Shown: positions 33,315 to 41,427 of the stretch, in pieces | Position numbering within the stretch: the first letter of the stretch is position 1 | How the letters are laid out: each line of letters starts with the position of its first letter | Origin: DATFLL01 sp035267785 | GTDB taxonomy: Bacteria > Pseudomonadota > Gammaproteobacteria > DATFLL01 | Length of the DNA stretch: 64,000 bases | Assembly (NCBI GenBank): GCA_035267785.1 | Contig: DATFLL010000075.1 | Location: 62,001-126,000 of the forward strand | Direction of reading: 5' to 3' | Notes under the pieces: generated by a model | Seen by the model: the letters and a program-made list of their open reading frames with translations, nothing else | The model's database searches: none | Told to the model about the DNA's origin: nothing | Translations under genes and position numbers: made by a program

Positions 33315-34568
33315 TCAGGTCAGCGCGAACCACGCGCCAGCCACCAGCGCCGCCGCAGCCAGTGCCCCGCCCACCCGCGCCAGCATGGCGCCGCGCGCGA
33401 TGATTCCCACCAGTACGCCCTTGACCAGGGTATTGACCGTCGCCGCCAGCACGATGCAGTCCACGGCCACGTCGGGCGACACCTGATCCTTGGCCAGGCG
33501 CGCCATCGACAAGGTGATGGCGTCGACATCGGCGATGCCCGAGGCCGCGGCCAGCGCATACAGGCCCTTGGTTCCCAGCCACTCGCGTACGCCCGCGGCG
33601 AGCAGCATGATCAGGGCAAGGAACAAGCCGAACTGCACGGCGGTCGCCAGCTCGAAGGGGTTGCTCAACGCGACCTCGGCGCCCAACTCGCCGCGGCGCC
33701 GACGCCACAGCCACAACCCGGCGGCGGCGGTGACCCCCGTCATGGCCAGCATGGGCACGGCCAGGGGCCAGACGAGTCGATGGTTGACCACAGCCACTTC
33801 GACCAGGATGCGCGGGAACATCGTGGCCGAGGCGATCAGTATTCCGGCGGCGAGCAGCGGGCGCAGCGCGCTGCGGCCCCGGGCCAGACGCGAGAACGAC
33901 AGCGTCACCGCGGTGGATGAGGCCAGTCCGCCGGCCAGCCCGGTAAACAGTGTACCCGCGGCCGGGCCCGCGGCCTTGACGGCGAAGTAGCCCACCGAGG
34001 ACACCCCCGCGATGAGCACCACCATCCACCACAGCGCGAAAGGGTTGAGCGCCTGCCACGGCCCGTAACCCTGGTCAGGCAGCACGGGCAGCAGTACGAC
34101 GGAGATGAGCAACAGCTTGAGTACTGCGAACAGCTCTTCGCGCTCGAGGTGCTCCAGCCAGCGGTGCAGTGTGGGTTTCAGCCCCAACAGCACGGTGGTC
34201 ACCACGGCCCCGGCTGCCGCCACCGTCTCGAAGCCGAGCAGGGCGAGGGCGCCGAGACTGAAGGCCACCAGGGCCGCGACGACGGTCGTCGCGCCATAAT
34301 CGCGCGTGGCGCGCAGGCTGCCGAGATAGGCACTGGTGACCAGGATCGTCAGCGCGATGAACCCCAGCCCCATGACCAGCTGGCCGGCCTGTTGGCCGAT
34401 GAGCCCCCACAATCCCCCGAGCAGTCCGATCAGGCCGAAGGTCCGGATCCCCGCGACCTTGCCGCCTTCGGGCGTGCGCCGGGTCTGCCAACCCCGCTCC
34501 ATACCGATGAGCAGTCCGCTGGCGAGCGCGATGCCAAGCCCCTCAAAGACGTCTACGATCGGGGTCAC
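33315..34568 (-). CDS. MgtC/DUF4010 family integral membrane protein
   Basis: A 417-residue, very hydrophobic protein with about 12-13 membrane helices. The N-terminus has the MgtC-like motif LGIALASGLLIGMERGWQTR and GIRTFGLIGLLGGLWGL; the C-terminal two thirds match DUF4010 (GLAGGLASSTAVTLSFSRLA and ASGIADVDAITLSMARLAKD). The family is thought to be a membrane transporter or channel, with no settled substrate. It starts at GTG and is divergent from mazG, with 159 bp between. Confidence 0.86.
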   Translation of the reverse strand: MTPIVDVFEGLGIALASGLLIGMERGWQTRRTPEGGKVAGIRTFGLIGLLGGLWGLIGQQAGQLVMGLGFIALTILVTSAYLGSLRATRDYGATTVVAALVAFSLGALALLGFETVAAAGAVVTTVLLGLKPTLHRWLEHLEREELFAVLKLLLISVVLLPVLPDQGYGPWQALNPFALWWMVVLIAGVSSVGYFAVKAAGPAAGTLFTGLAGGLASSTAVTLSFSRLARGRSALRPLLAAGILIASATMFPRILVEVAVVNHRLVWPLAVPMLAMTGVTAAAGLWLWRRRRGELGAEVALSNPFELATAVQFGLFLALIMLLAAGVREWLGTKGLYALAAASGIADVDAITLSMARLAKDQVSPDVAVDCIVLAATVNTLVKGVLVGIIARGAMLARVGGALAAAALVAGAWFALT

Positions 34569-34727
34569 GGTGCCGCGGCCTTCGCAATTGGCCCGATGGG
34601 CCGTGACCGGTGTAGCATTTCCAAGTTCGCGCCTTCTGTGCGTGCCTGCCTTGCAGTGTACCCGCGGCCAGGCGCAGATTCATCCGAGAGCGACTCATCC
34701 GATCGGGCGTTCCGTGGAGGAGAGGGT

Positions 34728-35543
34728 ATGCAGTCAATGGAGCAACTCCTGGAGATCATGCGCCGACTGCGCGACCCGCAGACCGGTTGTCCCTGGGATC
34801 GCGAACAGACCTTCGAGACCATTGTCCCGCATACGCTTGAAGAGGCCTATGAGGTGGCCGACGCTATCGAGCGCGGCGACCTGGACGAGCTCGGTGAGGA
34901 GCTCGGCGATCTGCTGTTCCAGGTGGTGTTCTATGCGCAGCTGGCCGCCGAACGCGGTGCGTTCGATTTCGCCGACGTGGCCGCCGGCATCGGCGAGAAA
35001 CTCATACGCCGCCACCCGCATGTGTTTGGCGAGGAGGCCATCGACTCATCCGCGGCCCAGACCGAGGCCTGGGAGCGCCACAAAGAGGGCGAGCGCCGCG
35101 TGAAGGCCGAGCGACAGGGGTGTGAGCCGAGTGTGCTAGACGGCGTGATCCTGGCGCTGCCCGCGCTGACGCGCGCGGCCAAGCTGCAGCGCCGCGCCGC
35201 GCGGGTCGGTTTCGACTGGTCCGAGGTCGGCGGCGTGCTGGACAAGCTCGACGAGGAGCTCGCCGAGCTGCGGGCGGAGGTGGCCGACCCCGGCGCGTCG
35301 GACGAGCGCCGCGCCGAGGAGCTGGGCGACGTCCTGTTCACGTGCGTCAATTTGGCGCGCCATCTCGGGATCGACCCCGAGGGTGCGCTGCGCGAGGCGA
35401 ACGCCAAATTCGAACGCCGCTTCCGTCTGATGGAGCAGGCGCTGCGCCCGCGCGGCGGGGTCGAACGGGTCGACGGCGAGGCGCGCGAGGCGGCCTGGGC
35501 GGCCAGCAAGCTTGCGCCGCGCGACGAGGGAGACGGACTATGA
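34728..35543 (+). CDS. mazG: Nucleoside triphosphate pyrophosphohydrolase MazG
   Basis: A 271-residue protein with two MazG domains. The first opens with LRDPQTGCPWDREQTFETIV and EEAYEVADAI and has the EELGDLLFQVVFYAQ metal-binding helix; the second repeats it as EELGDVLFTCVNLARHLG. It hydrolyses NTPs to NMP and pyrophosphate, cleaning non-canonical nucleotides and, in E. coli, limiting ppGpp. A GGAGGAGAGGG site fixes the start. Its stop overlaps the sixA start (ATGA). Confidence 0.95.
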   Translation: MQSMEQLLEIMRRLRDPQTGCPWDREQTFETIVPHTLEEAYEVADAIERGDLDELGEELGDLLFQVVFYAQLAAERGAFDFADVAAGIGEKLIRRHPHVFGEEAIDSSAAQTEAWERHKEGERRVKAERQGCEPSVLDGVILALPALTRAAKLQRRAARVGFDWSEVGGVLDKLDEELAELRAEVADPGASDERRAEELGDVLFTCVNLARHLGIDPEGALREANAKFERRFRLMEQALRPRGGVERVDGEAREAAWAASKLAPRDEGDGL

Positions 35544-36022
35544 AACTCTATCTGGTACAGCACGCCCGGGCCCTGACCAAGGAGCAGAATCCCGAGCGCC
35601 CCCTCAGCCCGGGCGGGCGCGAGGACGCGCGGCGCATTGCCGGGGTGCTCCAGCAGGCCGGCGTTCGGCTGTGGCGTATCCGACACAGCGGCAAGGCGCG
35701 CGCGCAGGAGACCGCCGACATTATCGGCGCCGCGCTGCAAATCGATGAGGACATCGAGGCGATGGCCGGCCTCGCTCCCAACGATGCGGTGACCGGAGTG
35801 GTGCCGGACCTGGCCGGCTGGGACGCCGACGTGATGTTGGTCGGGCACATGCCCTTCGTTGCGCGTCTGGCCGCCTATCTCCTGGGCGAGGGCAGCCAGG
35901 AGCGGCCGGTATTAGCATTCGAACCGGGCGCGGTGGCGTGCCTGGAACGCACGCCCCCGGATGGCTGGCAGCTGGTCTGGATGCTCTCGCCCGCCCTGGT
36001 TCGGGGCGGGGCCGCTGATTGA
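35540..36022 (+). CDS. sixA: SixA-like phosphohistidine phosphatase with altered RHG motif
   Basis: A 160-residue phosphoglycerate-mutase-fold protein. The phosphorylated His is present, but the canonical RHG reads QHA (LYLVQHARAL, residues 7-9). The later SGKARAQETAD and LVGHMPF motifs are conserved, including the second His. SixA removes phosphate from histidine of signalling proteins such as ArcB or the nitrogen phosphotransferase system. Coupled to mazG by an ATGA overlap. The Arg-to-Gln change may lower or alter activity. Confidence 0.85.
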   Translation: MKLYLVQHARALTKEQNPERPLSPGGREDARRIAGVLQQAGVRLWRIRHSGKARAQETADIIGAALQIDEDIEAMAGLAPNDAVTGVVPDLAGWDADVMLVGHMPFVARLAAYLLGEGSQERPVLAFEPGAVACLERTPPDGWQLVWMLSPALVRGGAAD

Positions 36023-36030
36023 CTCCTGCC

Positions 36031-36049
36031 GCGCACCATACAGGTGCGC
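36031..36049. promoter_or_regulatory. NtrC binding site, distal
   Basis: GCGCACC-ATACA-GGTGCGC is a perfect 7-bp inverted repeat. Its core GCACC-N5-GGTGC equals the known NtrC enhancer consensus. It lies about 115 bases upstream of a sigma-54 promoter and in front of amt. Confidence 0.72.
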
Positions 36050-36062
36050 CTTAACGACCATG

Positions 36063-36079
36063 CGCACCATTAGGATGCG
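36063..36079. promoter_or_regulatory. NtrC binding site, proximal
   Basis: GCACC-ATTAG-GATGC matches the NtrC consensus GCACC-N5-GGTGC with one mismatch. Its centre is 31 bp from that of the distal site, close to three helical turns, so the two dimers would face the same side of the DNA. Confidence 0.6.
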
Positions 36080-36144
36080 TATACAGTCCACATGCATCGT
36101 CTTGATTTCATGTAAGCGACTGATTCCTAAATGAACGTCCATTT

Positions 36145-36160
36145 TGGTGCGCTTCTTGCT
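36145..36160 (+). promoter_or_regulatory. Sigma-54 promoter of amt
   Basis: TGGTGCGCTTCTTGCT has the invariant GG (36146-36147) and GC (36158-36159) with exactly 10 bases between, as RpoN promoters require, and TTGCT at -12. It begins about 50 bases before the amt ATG, downstream of the two NtrC sites. Confidence 0.68.
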
Positions 36161-36195
36161 TCCTTTTGCGCCAAATTCGTTCATAGGGAGCAGTT

Positions 36196-37389
36196 ATGGA
36201 GACCTTCAAGACCGCCTCGGACGTCCTGTTCGTCCTGCTCGGCGCCATTATGGTGCTTGCGATGCACGCCGGCTTCGCCTTCCTGGAGCTGGGGACCGTG
36301 CGCAAGAAGAACCAGGTCAACGCGCTGGTCAAGATTATTTCCGACTTTGCCGTCTCGACCATCGCGTATTTCTTTATCGGTTATGCCGTTGCCTACGGCG
36401 TGTCGTTCTTCGGCGGCGCCAACGTCCTGGTGGCCGACAACGGCTACGGGCTGGTCAAGTTCTTCTTCCTGCTGACGTTCGCGGCGGCCATCCCGGCCAT
36501 CATCTCGGGCGGTATTGCCGAGCGTGCACGGTTTCTACCGCAGCTGACGGCCACCTTCCTGCTGGTGGCGCTGGTCTACCCGCTGTTCGAGGGTATCGCC
36601 TGGAACCATCGCTTCGGGATTCAAAGTTGGCTCGCCCACACCTTCGGCGCCGAGTTCCATGACTTCGCCGGTTCGGTGGTCGTCCACGCCATGGGCGGCT
36701 GGATTGGACTGGCCGCGGTGCTGTTGCTGGGGGCCCGCCACGGGCGCTATACCCGCGACGGCGCCGTCGCCGCTCACCCGCCTTCGAGCATCCCGTTCCT
36801 GGCCTTGGGCGCCTGGATACTGACCGTCGGCTGGTTCGGCTTCAACGTCATGTCGGCCCAGCACATCGACGGCATCAGCGGCCTGGTGGCCGTCAACTCA
36901 CTGATGGCGATGGTCGGCGGCATCCTCGCCGCCCTGGCCGCCGGGCGCAACGACCCGGGCTTCGTGCACAACGGTCCGCTGGCCGGCCTCGTGGCCGTGT
37001 GCGCCGGGTCCAATGTCATGCACCCCATCGGCGCCCTGATTACCGGCGCGGTGGCGGGGGGGTTGTTCGTCTGGACCTTCACCCTGGCCCAGAACCGCTG
37101 GAAGATCGACGACGTCCTCGGTGTGTGGCCGCTGCACGGCCTGTGCGGGGTGTGGGGCGGCATCGCGGCCGGCATCTTCGGCCTGAAGGCCCTGGGCGGG
37201 CTCGGGGGCGTGAGCTTCATGTCCCAGCTCATCGGCACCGCCCTGGGGGTGGTCATCGCCCTGGCCGGCGGCGTGATCGTCTACGGGCTGCTGCGCGCGA
37301 CGGTCGGCATCCGCCTGAGCCAGGAAGAGGAATTCGAGGGCGCGGACCTGAGCATCCACAAGATCGCCGCCGAGCCCACCTACGACTGA
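36196..37389 (+). CDS. amt: Ammonium transporter Amt
   Basis: A 397-residue inner-membrane channel with about 11 helices. The twin pore histidines are visible, H164 in VVVHAMGGW and H314 in GVWPLHGLCGVWGG. The inner signature AAAIPAIISGGIAERARF is also present. It imports ammonium when nitrogen is scarce. It has no N-terminal signal extension and a short C-terminal tail, where a GlnK/PII protein would bind; no glnK gene is next to it here. Upstream NtrC and sigma-54 sites point to control by nitrogen status. Confidence 0.97.
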   Translation: METFKTASDVLFVLLGAIMVLAMHAGFAFLELGTVRKKNQVNALVKIISDFAVSTIAYFFIGYAVAYGVSFFGGANVLVADNGYGLVKFFFLLTFAAAIPAIISGGIAERARFLPQLTATFLLVALVYPLFEGIAWNHRFGIQSWLAHTFGAEFHDFAGSVVVHAMGGWIGLAAVLLLGARHGRYTRDGAVAAHPPSSIPFLALGAWILTVGWFGFNVMSAQHIDGISGLVAVNSLMAMVGGILAALAAGRNDPGFVHNGPLAGLVAVCAGSNVMHPIGALITGAVAGGLFVWTFTLAQNRWKIDDVLGVWPLHGLCGVWGGIAAGIFGLKALGGLGGVSFMSQLIGTALGVVIALAGGVIVYGLLRATVGIRLSQEEEFEGADLSIHKIAAEPTYD

Positions 37390-37431
37390 GCGGCCGAATC
37401 GCCGGGGCTTCGGGCCGGCCCGCCCGCACCG

Positions 37432-37459
37432 CCGCCCCTGGGGCCGGGGCGGGGGGGGG
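37432..37459 (+). other. GC hairpin overlapping a potential G-quadruplex
   Basis: CCGCCCC, a 7-base loop and GGGGCGG form a perfect hairpin at 37432-37452. On the same strand GGGG-CC-GGGG-C followed by nine G (37440-37459) meets the pattern for a G-quadruplex. It lies in the 192-bp space between amt and miaB. It could serve as a transcription stop for amt or as a structured leader. No gene is seen in this space. Confidence 0.35.
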
Positions 37460-37581
37460 CCGGTATCGGCCGGTCCGAGGGGGCCGGGAGCCAGCCGGCC
37501 CTCGCGGGGCTGGAAAACGATTAGCGATAAGGGATATTCTAATGCGTTTGCGCTAGACTTATTTCGAGAACCGATTCGGGC

Positions 37582-38934
37582 ATGGCTCGCACACTCTACA
37601 TCAAGACGTTCGGCTGCCAGATGAACGAGTACGATTCCGCCAAGATGGCGGACGTGCTGGCGGCCTCGCACGGCCTGACGCCGGTGGACGGCGCCGAGCA
37701 GGCCGACGTGCTGCTGCTCAACACCTGCTCGGTGCGGGAAAAGGCACAGGAGAAGGTCTTCTCCCAGCTCGGCATGTGGCGCGAGCTCAAGGCCGCGCGC
37801 CCCGAACTCATCATCGGCGTGGGCGGCTGTGTCGCCAGCCAGGAGGGTGAGGCTATCCGGGCGCGGGCGCCCTACGTGGACCTGGTGTTCGGGCCGCAAA
37901 CCCTGCACCGCCTGCCGGCGATGATCGACGAGGTGCGTCGCGCGCGCGCGCCGGTGGTGGATATCTCGTTTCCCGAGATCGAAAAGTTCGACCGCCTGCC
38001 CGAGCCGCGGGCCGAGGGGCCGACGGCCTTTGTCTCGATCATGGAGGGCTGCAGCAAGTACTGCACGTTCTGTGTGGTTCCCTACACGCGCGGCGAGGAA
38101 GTCAGCCGGCCCTTCGACGACGTGATCGCCGAGGTCGCCCAGCTCGCCGAGCAGGGCGTGCGCGAGGTGACGCTGCTCGGCCAGAACGTCAACGCCTACC
38201 GCGGCCCCATGCACGACGGTGACGTCGCCGATCTCGCCCTGCTGATTCGCTACGTGGCGGCCATCGACGGCATCGATCGCATCCGCTATACGACCTCGCA
38301 TCCGATCGAGGTGACCGACAGCCTGATCGAGGTCTATGCCGAGGTCCCCGAGCTGGTCGGTCACCTGCACTTGCCCGTCCAGAGCGGCTCGGATCGCATC
38401 CTCGCCGCCATGAAGCGCGGCCACACGGCATTGGAATACAAGGCCAGCGTGCGCCGCCTGCGCGAGGCGTGTCCCGACCTCAGCCTCTCGTCGGACTTCA
38501 TCGTGGGCTTTCCCGGCGAGACCGATGACGACTTCGAGGCGACCATGGACCTTATCGCGGAGGTCGGCTTCGATCACTCCTTCAGCTTCGTCTACAGCGC
38601 GCGGCCGGGTACGCCGGCCTCGGCCCTGGTCGACGACGTGCCGCTGGACATCAAGAAGCGGCGCCTGGCCCTGCTGCAGGCGCGGATCGGTCAGCGTGCG
38701 GCGGAGTACAGCCGCGCCATGGTCGGTACCGTCCAGCGCATTCTGGTCGAGGGACCCTCGCGCAAGGATCCCACCGAGTTGGCCGGCCGCACCGAGAACA
38801 ACCGCGTCGTCAACTTCGCGGGCCCGTCCGATCTCATCGGCCGTTTCGTCGATGTTGCCATCGTCGAGGCGCTGCCCAATTCGCTGCGCGGCGAGTTGAC
38901 GGGCGTTGACGATTCGCTGGTCTCCTGCGCCTGA
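37582..38934 (+). CDS. miaB: tRNA-2-methylthio-N6-dimethylallyladenosine synthase MiaB
   Basis: A 450-residue radical SAM methylthiotransferase. It has the N-terminal cluster domain (TFGCQMNEYDSAKM, then LLNTCSVREKAQEK and GVGGCVASQEG), the radical SAM motif CSKYCTFC (C157, C161, C164), and a C-terminal TRAM domain. It adds the methylthio group to position 37 of tRNAs reading UNN codons. First gene of the conserved miaB-ybeZ-ybeY-corC-lnt series, with 20 bp to the next start. Confidence 0.98.
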   Translation: MARTLYIKTFGCQMNEYDSAKMADVLAASHGLTPVDGAEQADVLLLNTCSVREKAQEKVFSQLGMWRELKAARPELIIGVGGCVASQEGEAIRARAPYVDLVFGPQTLHRLPAMIDEVRRARAPVVDISFPEIEKFDRLPEPRAEGPTAFVSIMEGCSKYCTFCVVPYTRGEEVSRPFDDVIAEVAQLAEQGVREVTLLGQNVNAYRGPMHDGDVADLALLIRYVAAIDGIDRIRYTTSHPIEVTDSLIEVYAEVPELVGHLHLPVQSGSDRILAAMKRGHTALEYKASVRRLREACPDLSLSSDFIVGFPGETDDDFEATMDLIAEVGFDHSFSFVYSARPGTPASALVDDVPLDIKKRRLALLQARIGQRAAEYSRAMVGTVQRILVEGPSRKDPTELAGRTENNRVVNFAGPSDLIGRFVDVAIVEALPNSLRGELTGVDDSLVSCA

Positions 38935-38954
38935 CATCCGCCCGCCGTACGATT

Positions 38955-39947
38955 TTGAACGACACCGCCGCCTTTTCCGATTTCCTGCTCGAGCCCGCCG
39001 ACAATCAGCGGCTGGCGAACCTGTGCGGGGAGTTCGACCAGCACCTGCGTCAAATCGAGCGCCGCCTGGGCGTGGAGATCAACAATCGCGGCAATGCCTT
39101 TCGTGTCATCGGCGAAACCAGCTCGGTCCAGGCCGCCGGCCAGGTCCTCCAAGGGCTGTATTCCGAGACGGCGAGCGAGTCGTTGAATCCCTCGCGCGTG
39201 CACCTGTTTCTTCAGGAGGCGGGCATCGAGACGCTGCTCGAGACCGAGGACCGAGCTGTCCAGGAGGTCGAGGTTCAGACGCGCCGCGGCACCATCCGCG
39301 CCCGCGGCAAGAATCAGCAGCGCTATCTGCACAACCTCGCCACGCACGACATCAACTTCGGTATTGGTCCTGCCGGCACGGGCAAGACTTACTTGGCCGT
39401 GGCCAGCGCCGTGGAGGCGCTCGAGGCCGAGCGGGTACGCCGCCTGGTACTCACGCGCCCGGCGGTCGAGGCGGGTGAGCGTCTGGGCTTTCTGCCGGGG
39501 GACCTGGCGCAGAAGATCGACCCTTACCTGCGCCCGCTCTACGATGCCCTGTACGAAATGCTGGGGTTTGAGCGTGTGGCCAAGCTCATCGAGCGCAACG
39601 TCATCGAGGTGGCACCGCTGGCCTATATGCGCGGGCGCACGCTGAACGAGTCGTTCATCATTCTCGACGAGGCGCAGAACACGACGCTGGAGCAGATGAA
39701 GATGTTCCTAACGCGCATCGGCTTCGGCTCCACCGCGGTGGTCACCGGCGACGTGACCCAGATCGACCTGCCCCGCGGCCAGCCCTCGGGGCTGCGCCAC
39801 GTCATTGAGGTCCTCAAGGACGTCAAGGGCATCAGTTTTACCTTCTTTCTGGCCAAGGACGTCGTGCGCCATCCCATGGTGCAGCGCATCGTCGAGGCCT
39901 ACGAGGACTTCGATCGTCAAAACGGCCGGGACGGCGAGACGCGGTGA
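38955..39947 (+). CDS. ybeZ: PhoH-like ATPase YbeZ
   Basis: A 330-residue protein with an N-terminal KH-like RNA-binding segment (VEINNRGNAFRVIGETSS) and a PhoH ATPase domain with Walker A FGIGPAGTGKTYLAVA (about residue 137) and SFIILDEAQNTT as Walker B. It works with YbeY in rRNA maturation and ribosome quality control. Start is TTG. Its stop overlaps the ybeY GTG start. Confidence 0.96.
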   Translation: MNDTAAFSDFLLEPADNQRLANLCGEFDQHLRQIERRLGVEINNRGNAFRVIGETSSVQAAGQVLQGLYSETASESLNPSRVHLFLQEAGIETLLETEDRAVQEVEVQTRRGTIRARGKNQQRYLHNLATHDINFGIGPAGTGKTYLAVASAVEALEAERVRRLVLTRPAVEAGERLGFLPGDLAQKIDPYLRPLYDALYEMLGFERVAKLIERNVIEVAPLAYMRGRTLNESFIILDEAQNTTLEQMKMFLTRIGFGSTAVVTGDVTQIDLPRGQPSGLRHVIEVLKDVKGISFTFFLAKDVVRHPMVQRIVEAYEDFDRQNGRDGETR

Positions 39948-40477
39948 GCGCGCATGTCGAGGTGCAGCGGGCGGCGAAGGCCCCGGCGGGCATACTGCCC
40001 GAGGATGCCGATTTTGCCCGGTGGGTCGAGGTCGCGCTGACCACGGGGCGCGCCGCGGCGGGCGGGCTCGATGCGGCCGACAAGGCTTCGGGCGACGTGA
40101 CCGTACGGCTGGTCGATGCCGCCGAGAGCGCCGAGCTCAACGCCAGCTATCGGCACAAGGACGGTCCGACGAATGTGCTGTCTTTTCCCTTCGAGCTGCC
40201 CCCGGGCGTGCCGGCGGCCGAGGCCGGGTTGTCACTGCTCGGCGACTTGGTGATCTGCGTGCCGGTGGTCGAGCGAGAGGCCAGGGCGCAGGGAAAACCC
40301 GAGCGGGCACACTGGGTCCACCTGGTGGTGCACGGCACTTTGCATCTGTTGGGGTTCGACCATATAGAGCCGGCCGATGCCGAACGAATGGAAGCGCTTG
40401 AAATTGAAATATTGGACGCCTTAGGCTATCCGAATCCCTATCTTGAATCAGACCACGATGAACGACGATCGACCTAG
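39944..40477 (+). CDS. ybeY: Endoribonuclease YbeY
   Basis: A 177-residue metalloprotein with the zinc motif HGTLHLLGFDH (H130, H134, H140) and the family block ELNASYRHKDGPTNVLSFPF. It matures the 3' end of 16S rRNA and is needed for 70S quality control. Start is GTG overlapping the ybeZ stop (GTGA). Typical length is about 155; the extra residues are at the N-terminus. Confidence 0.97.
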   Translation: MSAHVEVQRAAKAPAGILPEDADFARWVEVALTTGRAAAGGLDAADKASGDVTVRLVDAAESAELNASYRHKDGPTNVLSFPFELPPGVPAAEAGLSLLGDLVICVPVVEREARAQGKPERAHWVHLVVHGTLHLLGFDHIEPADAERMEALEIEILDALGYPNPYLESDHDERRST

Positions 40478-41426
40478 TCGCGGTTCTGCCGAGGACGGCA
40501 GAACACAAGAAGGCAAGTCGTCCGGCCGCACCTGGTTGGAACGGCTTACCCAGGCCCTGCTGGGCGAACCCAAGGACCGGGAACAGCTAGTCGAACAACT
40601 GCGCGAGGCGCAGCAGCGCGACCTCCTCGACTCCGATGCCCTGGGGATGATCGAGGGTGTGCTCCAGGTCTCGGAGATGCAGGTGCGCGACATCATGATC
40701 CCGCGCTCGCAGATGGTCGTGGTCGAGCGCGACGCGCGTCCCGAGGACATCCTGCCCATCCTGATCGAATCACAGCATTCGCGCTTTCCGGTCATCGGCG
40801 AGAATCGGGACGAGGTGGTCGGTATTCTGCTCGCCAAGGATCTCTTGGCCTATTTCGCCCAAGGCAGCCCCGGCGGTGGCAACGGCTCGTTCAATATCCG
40901 CGATGTGCTCCGCCCGGCGGCCTTCATCCCCGAGAGCAAGCGGCTCAACGTTCTGCTCAAGGAATTCCGCGCCAGCCGCAACCACATCGCGATCGTCGTC
41001 GACGAGTACGGCGGGGTGGCCGGCCTGGTCACGATCGAGGACGTGCTCGAGCAGATCGTCGGGGAGATCGAGGATGAGCACGACGTCGAGGAAGACGCCT
41101 ACATCATGGATCACGGCGGCAACCACTACACGGTCAAGGCGCTGACCCCCATCGAGGATTTCAACGAGTACTTCGGCGCCGATTTCAGCGACAAGGAGTT
41201 CGACACCATCGGCGGTCTGTTGTTGAACGGCTTCGGTCACCTGCCCAAGCGCGGTGAGACCATCGACCTCGGACGGTTCCATTTCCGCGTGTTGCGTGCC
41301 GACAATCGGCGCATCTACCTGCTGGCGGCCTCGGTACGCACGCCCGAGGAGGTCCTGGCGCAGGCCACGGCCGATGCCGGCGTCGGCGGCGGGGACACGG
41401 GTTCGGGCTCGCCCGCCAGTGGTTGA
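40458..41426 (+). CDS. corC: CorC-type magnesium/cobalt efflux protein (YbeX)
   Basis: A 322-residue cytoplasmic protein. It has paired CBS domains (about 60-195; VRDIMIPRSQMVVV, HSRFPVIGENRDEVVGIL, AIVVDEYGGVAGLVTIED) and a C-terminal CorC/HlyC transporter-associated domain (about 215-300). YbeX is linked to Mg2+ handling and ribosome maturation, in line with its ybeY neighbour. I use the ATG at 40458, which overlaps ybeY by 20 bp; a TTG at 40443 is possible. Confidence 0.93.
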   Translation: MNDDRPSRGSAEDGRTQEGKSSGRTWLERLTQALLGEPKDREQLVEQLREAQQRDLLDSDALGMIEGVLQVSEMQVRDIMIPRSQMVVVERDARPEDILPILIESQHSRFPVIGENRDEVVGILLAKDLLAYFAQGSPGGGNGSFNIRDVLRPAAFIPESKRLNVLLKEFRASRNHIAIVVDEYGGVAGLVTIEDVLEQIVGEIEDEHDVEEDAYIMDHGGNHYTVKALTPIEDFNEYFGADFSDKEFDTIGGLLLNGFGHLPKRGETIDLGRFHFRVLRADNRRIYLLAASVRTPEEVLAQATADAGVGGGDTGSGSPASG

Positions 41427-41427
41427 T

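Noticed and set aside
33315..34568. Calling the DUF4010 protein an MgtC virulence factor
   Set aside because: Only the N-terminal part resembles MgtC; the DUF4010 part dominates and the function of the family is not settled.
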